A program made the position numbers and the translations under genes. The notes under the pieces are model-generated. The model searched no databases. It was not told where the DNA came from and saw only the letters and a program-made list of their open reading frames with translations. Positions 8,616 through 13,420 of a stretch of 13,420 nt of DNA are shown in pieces. Source of the DNA: CAZGSG01 sp964528095 (GTDB lineage Bacteria; Bacteroidota; Bacteroidia; Chitinophagales; Chitinophagaceae). Every line of letters starts with the position of its first letter. Positions within the stretch are counted from its first letter, which is position 1. The stretch spans positions 1-13,420 of the forward strand of contig CAZGSG010000152.1 in NCBI GenBank assembly GCA_964528095.1, given 5' to 3'.

Positions 8616-8672
8616 AAAATAAAGGAGACACGGAACTGGCAGAGTATACCAACTCCGTGTCTCCTTTATTTT
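8616..8672. terminator. Orphan bidirectional terminator-like hairpin, 19-bp perfect stem
   Basis: Positions 8616-8634 and 8654-8672 are perfect inverted complements (core GGAGACACGGA / TCCGTGTCTCC, AT-rich outer stem), with a 19-nt loop that can form a small inner TGG/CCA pairing. A-rich and T-rich outer arms give a U tract on either strand, as in bidirectional intrinsic terminators. The nearest gene on the minus strand (susD) already has its own terminator near 9070, and there is no plus-strand gene, so what this one serves is unclear. It could end an unannotated small RNA or be part of the surrounding repeat block. Confidence 0.6.
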
Positions 8673-8750
8673 TGAATAACAAAATTGAGTACTAAGCAGG
8701 AATAGAATAATACTCTAAATAACGGAATGACTGCCGGTATCAGCCGCCGT

Positions 8751-8899
8751 GCGCCTACGCTGAAGCTTTGGCGCAAGCGTAGCGCCTACGCTGAAGCTTT
8801 GGCGCAAGCGTAGCGCCTACGCTGAAGCTTTGGCGCAAGCGTAACGCCTACGCTGAAGCTTTGGCGCAAGCGTAACGCCTACGCTGAAGCTTTAGCGTA
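8751..8899. repeat. Tandem array of 31-bp palindrome-bearing repeats (4 full + 1 shortened unit)
   Basis: Units lie at 8751-8781, 8782-8812, 8813-8843, 8844-8874 and 8875-8899. The first three are identical; the fourth and fifth start with A instead of G. Each unit holds TACGCT and its complement AGCGTA flanking a core with the HindIII palindrome AAGCTT, and TAGCGC across unit joins lengthens the stem. The last unit lacks six bases (GGCGCA), which turns it into a near-perfect 24-bp palindrome: CCTACGCT, GAAGCTTT, AGCGTAGG. The repeats are GC-rich in AT-rich surroundings and are not a multiple of three, so they are not coding. There are no spacers, so this is not CRISPR. A REP-like extragenic repeat is the closest description. 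Confidence 0.93.
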
Positions 8900-9069
8900 G
8901 GAAGGCTCCGTGTTAAAACAAATAGTAGCCTCATCCGGGCCTGAGAACATAGTGAATGATAAGATAAAGACCGGTGTCCAAAAAAGATTAAGAAGAAATC
9001 ATTTTTAATTTATTCACCCTACTGGTTTCACATCAATCATTTAAATTTCGAATCCATATGGGTCAACAA

Positions 9070-9105
9070 AAAGGAGAAATTGATCTTGAAATCAATTTCT
9101 CCTTT
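9070..9105 (-). terminator. Rho-independent terminator of the upstream susCD unit
   Basis: 9105-9091 and 9084-9070 form a perfect 15-bp stem (AAAGGAGAAATTGAT and complement) with a 6-nt loop. On the minus strand it is followed by TT, making a TTTTT run. It begins 52 nt after the susD stop at 9158, as expected for the end of that transcript. It shares an AAAGGAGA stem base with the hairpin at 8616-8672. Confidence 0.88.
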
Positions 9106-9157
9106 ACAATACTGGTCACATCCAATATCCTAAACGCCATCATCGAATCATCATCAC

Positions 9158-10672
9158 TCAATATCCCGGATTCTGATACATCTTCACCGGGTCCAACTTA
9201 AATTCATTATAAGGAATCGGAAAATAATAATCCTTTGTAGTAAAATTCGTCAACGGTGAGTTATCATAATTAGCCTGGCTTTTTGTCTTGAAATAATCTA
9301 CCAGCTCCGCCGCATTAAAGAAACGTGTCAGATCATGCCAGCGATGATGCTCAAATGCCAGCTCCACCCTTCTTTCATGTAAAATAGCCAGTTTCAAACT
9401 TGGATATTTAGCGGCATATGCCGGATCGGTCATCATAGTAGCATAATCAGGTCTTTGCGCCCGGGTACGTACCATATTGAGATAACTGATAGCAGTAGCA
9501 TTATCGTTGAGATACATATAGGCTTCCGCCAGGTTTAAAATAACATCGGCATATCTTACCAGTATCCAGTCATTTCCTCCATAACCGAGCGTCCCTGCTG
9601 TTGCACTCGCATCCCTGAACTTGGTGATAAAATACGTTGAAGAAGAAGCCGCGAACTTTATAGAGAAATTTGTTCTTACATCCCCTGTTTCAAATTCGTT
9701 TAACAGGTCCTTTGTCAAAAGACCTCCTGATCCCTGCGAAACAAATAAAGAATTGATGGTTTCACCTTTTGCCTGGTTATTTCTTGCCAGTGAAGATGAA
9801 TAACTGGCATCGCCCTGCTTGTATACGATCTGGAAAATGATTTCTGGATTGGTTGATTTCTTCGTTACATCAAATACATCGGCAAAAGGAATGGCTGAAA
9901 GAGTGGCAAATGTTTTTTGATTGAAGCAGGCCAGCAGGTAAGTTTTCGCATTGTTCAGGTTCTCTGTTCTTCCTTCAGCCAGGTTTGTTGCCATGGTAAG
10001 GTATACCTGTCCCAACACTGCATTTGCCGCCTGCAAAGATACCCTGCCCTTGCCAGCCGCAGGCTGTACTACCGGTAAATTACTCCCGACAACATCCTTC
10101 AGATCAGCTACAATCTGCCCGTATACTAATTCTTTTTTTACGCGTACGGTTAAAGCCGCAGCCTGTTCCGAAGACGTGAGTCTTTCTGTAACCAGTGGCA
10201 CATCGCCAAACTCTCTCACCAGGTTATAATACATATACGCCCGGATGAATTTGAGCTCCGCTATATACTGCGTTTTTGTAGCGTCATTCGCAAATGTGAT
10301 CTTGTCAATGATAGATAAGATCAGGTTGGCTCTTGCTATTGGAACATATAAGGCCGACCAATGGCTTTGCAGGTAACTATTACTCGGCACCAGTGAAAAT
10401 GCGGAGAATTGAAAGGGCTCTCCGTTGTTCGACTGGTTATCGGTTGTGTTAATATCATCCGCACGATCATCAGTCCATAACTGGGCGCCTTCACCTACAG
10501 AGTTCGAGCTTCGTAAGGCCTGGTATGCACCATACACACCCGTTGCTATATCTGTTTCGGTTTTATACCCATTGTCAACGGATACCCCGTTAGGATTTGT
10601 TTGTTCAAGAAATGACTTGCTGCACCCCGACAGGAAAAGCAGTACAGTGAATATTATTATAAGATTACGCAT
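9158..10672 (-). CDS. SusD/RagB family outer-membrane nutrient-binding lipoprotein
   Basis: This 504-residue protein has a canonical lipoprotein signal (MRNLIIIFTVLLFLSGC, lipidated Cys17). It carries the classical SusD layout: N-terminal SusD-like_3 region (FLEQTNP ... TETDIATGVYGAYQAL, 21-53), TPR-like helices (AELKFIRAYMYYNLVREFGDVPLV, 138-161) and the C-terminal RagB/SusD domain. That domain contains WILVRYADVILNLAEAY (369-385), the HERRVELAFEHHRWHDLTRF signature (432-451) and the FPIPYNEF ... QNPGY ending. It caps the SusC barrel and binds the incoming nutrient at the cell surface. The partner susC ends 20 bp upstream (spacer 10673-10692). This subfamily is the one common in polysaccharide utilisation loci, unlike the divergent SusD at 3188-4741. 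No glycoside hydrolase is visible here, so substrate class is open. Confidence 0.96.
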   Translation of the reverse strand: MRNLIIIFTVLLFLSGCSKSFLEQTNPNGVSVDNGYKTETDIATGVYGAYQALRSSNSVGEGAQLWTDDRADDINTTDNQSNNGEPFQFSAFSLVPSNSYLQSHWSALYVPIARANLILSIIDKITFANDATKTQYIAELKFIRAYMYYNLVREFGDVPLVTERLTSSEQAAALTVRVKKELVYGQIVADLKDVVGSNLPVVQPAAGKGRVSLQAANAVLGQVYLTMATNLAEGRTENLNNAKTYLLACFNQKTFATLSAIPFADVFDVTKKSTNPEIIFQIVYKQGDASYSSSLARNNQAKGETINSLFVSQGSGGLLTKDLLNEFETGDVRTNFSIKFAASSSTYFITKFRDASATAGTLGYGGNDWILVRYADVILNLAEAYMYLNDNATAISYLNMVRTRAQRPDYATMMTDPAYAAKYPSLKLAILHERRVELAFEHHRWHDLTRFFNAAELVDYFKTKSQANYDNSPLTNFTTKDYYFPIPYNEFKLDPVKMYQNPGY

Positions 10673-10692
10673 AACTATTTTTTTAAAGCTTT

Positions 10693-13420
10693 TTAGAATT
10701 GGACCTTAACTCCTGTATTGAATGAACGCACCAATGGATATTTGCCATAATCAACACCAGGGGTCAGGTTAGAGCCGTTATTGAAATCAACTTCAGGATT
10801 ATAGCCCAGGTATTTGGTAATGGTAAATGCATTGTCAACAGACACATAAAATCGTAAGCCGCTGATACGCATTTTCTTCACCACTGACAGCGTACTAAGA
10901 TTTACACCCGCTGTGAGATTGGTGCAACGGAAGAACGAGCCGTCCTGCAGGTAATAATCGGACAAACGGGTGCTATTACTTTGTGTACCTCCGCGGGAAG
11001 CCCGGTATTCATGTCCATTGCCTGGCTGTTGTTCGTTTCTGTAACGTTGATCAATAACAGCATACTGGTTGCCCGAACCTTCCATATTCCTGATATAGTA
11101 ATCCTGTCCATCAATTACCTGGTTACCTTGTGATCCGTTGAATGAAGCGCTGAAGTCGACTATCTTATAGTTAAGATTAACGGCGAACCCATAAGTGAAA
11201 TCGGCATAAGGACTGCCAATCACATCCTTATCCGCATCTGTGATGATGCCATCGCCATTTTTATCTATAAAATAAAGGTCACCAGCCCTCATAGGAGTGG
11301 TCGCAAACGTAGAGATGGCAAACCCCTGCAATTTATATCCCGCGGGAAATTTATTACCATTGGCTTTGTATACCGCAAGGTCAGCATTCACGTTGGCCAT
11401 ATCTTTTTCCCTTACCATGCCGCCTACTTTTACTCCATAGAAAGATCCTACAGGATCGCCTTCACGTGTAACATGCGTGATATAACTTCTCTCGGCGCCA
11501 TTTGTCTGTATTTCACTGGCACCGCCAAGACTTTTAACTTTGTTCCGGTTAGCAGTAATATTTCCACTGAAATTCAGGTTAAAATCTTTTGACTGGATCA
11601 CTTTATAATCCAGTTGTAAGTCCATCCCCGTATTCTGAATATTGGAATTGCTGAGATTACTAAGTATCGATGTTGTTCCCGTCAGTGAAGAGATACTTTT
11701 ATTATAAAGCAGGTTAAACGACCGGCTTAGATAATAGTTAATATTTACAGAAAGACGATTGTTCAATGTAGTGGCATCTAAACCAAAATTGAATTGTGAT
11801 GTAGACTCCCAACCCAGTTTTGAATCGGTAAGACCACCCGCCCAGGTCGCGTTGTTTACATTATTACCGATCACCACGCCACCTGAACCCGTCAGTCCCT
11901 GCTCATACCGGTAATTACCAATATTGTTATTACCGGTCAATCCCCAGCTAGCCCGCAATTTCAATGTGGATTTTGCTCCCAGCCAGTCATGATAAAATGA
12001 TTCATTGGAAAGCGCCCATCCTGCAGACACCGAACCAAACTGTCCCCAACGATTCAGCGGACCAAATCGGGAAGAAGCATCTGAACGAAATGAAGCGGTT
12101 ACAAAATAACGCCTGTCATAATCATACACCAGTCTTGCCAGGTAAGATACCAGTGTTGTAGTCGACTTACCTGTATTGTTTTGCATGGAAAAATCGCCGG
12201 CAACAGAACCACCCGCAGTTATTTCGGGAACAAGATCGTTGGTGAAATTCTTGGCCGCAACCGCCAGTACATCCATCGTTGTTCGTTGAGCGGTATAACC
12301 AACCAGCGCATTAAAATTATGTTTGTCGCCAAGTTGTTTTTTATAATTCAGCGTAAACTCTGCAAGTCTGTCCTGCATGTTTAAAGATTGCGCTGATGCA
12401 TTGGCCGCAAGAATAGATTGCGAGGAACCAGGAGGATTAATACCATTACTGAGATTAGTAGGAAAATAATACTCATACTTCTCGGTATAAGTTTCCGCAC
12501 CCAGGTTTACTTTAAACAACAGGTCTTTAACGATTTCATAAGTAGCATTGGCATTATAAGTACCCCTTGTGCCTTTACGGGTGATCTTTACCCGCTCCGC
12601 AAGTGCCAATGGATTTTCAATACCCTGGAATGCATAAGCAAAGCCATCGGTTTGTGCAGCAGCCCCTGTATTGGACAAAGCCAGGCTACCATCAGCGTTA
12701 AAAGCAGGAAAGATAGGCATGTACACCAATGCGCCTAAGATAGGGCCCTGGTTAAAACGGCCCTCCTGTACTTCCCGGTTATCCGTATTGGTGACAAACA
12801 CACTGGATGATACTTTTAGTTTGGGCGTAAGATCTGCATCGATATTCGCTCTTAAATTGATCCGTTTCTGGAAGGTGCTTGCCAGAATACCCTGCTGATC
12901 AAGATATCCTCCGCTGATAAGGTAACGGGTATTGTTACTGCCACCGGTAAAAGAAACATTATGCCGTTGTGCTATCGCATTCCGGTACAACACATCCTGC
13001 CAGTCCGTATTGTATTTTGGCTCGATCACCTTCTGACTGGCAAAATCATACAGCTCTTTTAAAATACATACCGAACAGTTGGTTGCTGTCTGACCCGCTT
13101 TTACAATACGGGTAGCATTATCATCGGAATAAAAAGCATCATTCCAAACAATTCCTTTTGAAATAAGAATGTCCTTATAGTTTTCATTCCTGCCGCTTAC
13201 AAATAGATCTGCAAACTGGGATGAATTTAAGAGGTCTACTTTATTAGCCAGCTGCTGGTTACTGAGTTGGTAATCGTAAGTGAATTTTCCTTTTCCCTGT
13301 TTACCCCGTTTGGTTGTGATCAGTACCACACCTGCGGATGCTCTTGAACCGTAGATGGCAGCGGAAGCAGCATCTTTTAAAATTTCAATCGATTCAATAT
13401 CATCAGGGTTGATGAAAATA
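10693..13420 (-). CDS. SusC/RagA family TonB-dependent transporter (N-terminus beyond right edge)
   Basis: The frame is open to the right edge; 908 residues are visible and the signal peptide, regulatory-like domain and most of the plug are missing. A GTG at 13329 is an internal codon, not the start, because the reading frame continues through the plug signature INPDDIESIEILKDAA ... AIYGSRASAGVVLITTKRG. The barrel follows, with typical NTDWQDVLYRNA, HNVSFTGG and YFVTASFRSDASSRFG segments. It ends in Phe (NTGVKVQF), the usual BAM-recognised C-terminus. Visible residues 115-118 are CSVC, an unusual Cys pair for an outer-membrane barrel. With the SusD 20 bp downstream it forms a SusCD importer powered by TonB. 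Whether an STN domain or an upstream sigma/anti-sigma pair exists cannot be seen. Confidence 0.95.
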   Translation of the reverse strand, partial: IFINPDDIESIEILKDAASAAIYGSRASAGVVLITTKRGKQGKGKFTYDYQLSNQQLANKVDLLNSSQFADLFVSGRNENYKDILISKGIVWNDAFYSDDNATRIVKAGQTATNCSVCILKELYDFASQKVIEPKYNTDWQDVLYRNAIAQRHNVSFTGGSNNTRYLISGGYLDQQGILASTFQKRINLRANIDADLTPKLKVSSSVFVTNTDNREVQEGRFNQGPILGALVYMPIFPAFNADGSLALSNTGAAAQTDGFAYAFQGIENPLALAERVKITRKGTRGTYNANATYEIVKDLLFKVNLGAETYTEKYEYYFPTNLSNGINPPGSSQSILAANASAQSLNMQDRLAEFTLNYKKQLGDKHNFNALVGYTAQRTTMDVLAVAAKNFTNDLVPEITAGGSVAGDFSMQNNTGKSTTTLVSYLARLVYDYDRRYFVTASFRSDASSRFGPLNRWGQFGSVSAGWALSNESFYHDWLGAKSTLKLRASWGLTGNNNIGNYRYEQGLTGSGGVVIGNNVNNATWAGGLTDSKLGWESTSQFNFGLDATTLNNRLSVNINYYLSRSFNLLYNKSISSLTGTTSILSNLSNSNIQNTGMDLQLDYKVIQSKDFNLNFSGNITANRNKVKSLGGASEIQTNGAERSYITHVTREGDPVGSFYGVKVGGMVREKDMANVNADLAVYKANGNKFPAGYKLQGFAISTFATTPMRAGDLYFIDKNGDGIITDADKDVIGSPYADFTYGFAVNLNYKIVDFSASFNGSQGNQVIDGQDYYIRNMEGSGNQYAVIDQRYRNEQQPGNGHEYRASRGGTQSNSTRLSDYYLQDGSFFRCTNLTAGVNLSTLSVVKKMRISGLRFYVSVDNAFTITKYLGYNPEVDFNNGSNLTPGVDYGKYPLVRSFNTGVKVQF

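Larger units (their letters stand above)
8532..8918. repeat. Composite repeat block bracketed by ~15-bp imperfect inverted repeats (MITE-like candidate)
   Basis: ACACGGAGCC at 8537-8546 has an exact inverted copy, GGCTCCGTGT, at 8904-8913. Beyond one mismatch the match continues for four T/A bases on each side (8532-8535 / 8915-8918), making 14 of 15 positions. Inside are an orphan 19-bp-stem hairpin and the 31-bp tandem array. The hairpin stem itself contains ACACGGA/TCCGTGT, so this 7-mer appears four times in nested symmetrical order (8537, 8628, 8654, 8907). No target-site duplication is visible just outside, and no transposase is present. It could be a non-autonomous element, an accretion of extragenic repeats, or coincidence. 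Confidence 0.4.
7910..9157. other. 1.25-kb AT-rich intergenic region between two susCD units
   Basis: No convincing protein gene was found on either strand. The end near 9157 holds the terminator of the upstream susCD pair. The middle (about 8532-8918) holds a hairpin, a 31-bp tandem array and bracketing inverted repeats, described separately. The part nearest the downstream susC (7910-8400) should contain its promoter and leader, but no exact TTTG / TAnnTTTG Bacteroidota promoter could be read there. A 29-codon plus-strand frame at 8397-8486 (MQTLISCAAK start, EYWFPFRK inside) is the only short frame that caught attention. It is too short to call as a gene and may be a remnant. Confidence 0.8.

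Noticed and set aside
8751..8899. CRISPR array
   Set aside because: Units abut directly with no variable spacers and there are no cas genes.
13327..13329. GTG as start of the right-hand SusC
   Set aside because: The open frame and the conserved SusC plug signature continue upstream to the window edge, so the codon is internal.

Overview
The window looks like chromosomal DNA of a Bacteroidota bacterium, most likely of the Chitinophagaceae (Chitinophaga-like) type. The reasons are two SusC/SusD outer-membrane uptake pairs, Bacteroidota-style lipoprotein signal peptides, weak ribosome binding sites, long AT-rich intergenic DNA and moderate-GC coding sequence. All recognisable genes lie on the minus strand, so transcription runs from right to left. 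The first gene (right edge) and the last gene (left edge) are cut by the window.

Region 1 (13420 to about 9070): a SusC/RagA-type TonB-dependent transporter lacking its N-terminus is followed 20 bp later by a classical SusD/RagB lipoprotein. A strong hairpin terminator lies 52 nt beyond the susD stop.

Region 2 (about 9070 to 7910): 1.25 kb without a convincing gene. It contains a tandem array of a 31-bp palindrome-bearing repeat (8751-8899) and an orphan 19-bp perfect-stem bidirectional terminator-like hairpin (8616-8672). Both are bracketed by a roughly 15-bp imperfect inverted repeat (8532-8546 / 8904-8918), so the 387-bp block may be one composite, MITE-like element. Other small palindromes lie nearer the downstream susC gene.

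Region 3 (7909 to 1): a second, unrelated SusC/SusD pair. Here the SusD is of the divergent SusD-like_2 type (LTDLYGDVPY motif, C-terminal PRR...VWWDK). A 36-nt hairpin follows the susD stop closely, then come two secreted metallophosphoesterases. One is a calcineurin-like enzyme with a non-canonical D-L-W metal motif I and a CBM9/DOMON-like C-terminal domain. The other is a purple acid phosphatase with an N-terminal fibronectin-like domain, which runs off the left edge.

Taken together, region 3 reads as an uptake-plus-phosphoester-hydrolysis locus. A plausible role, inferred from content rather than shown, is releasing and importing phosphate or a dephosphorylated organic moiety from an extracellular phosphoester. 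The two SusCD systems are separate transcription units and probably have different substrates. I did not find a clear new defence or mobile system. The most unusual DNA is the composite repeat block in region 2.
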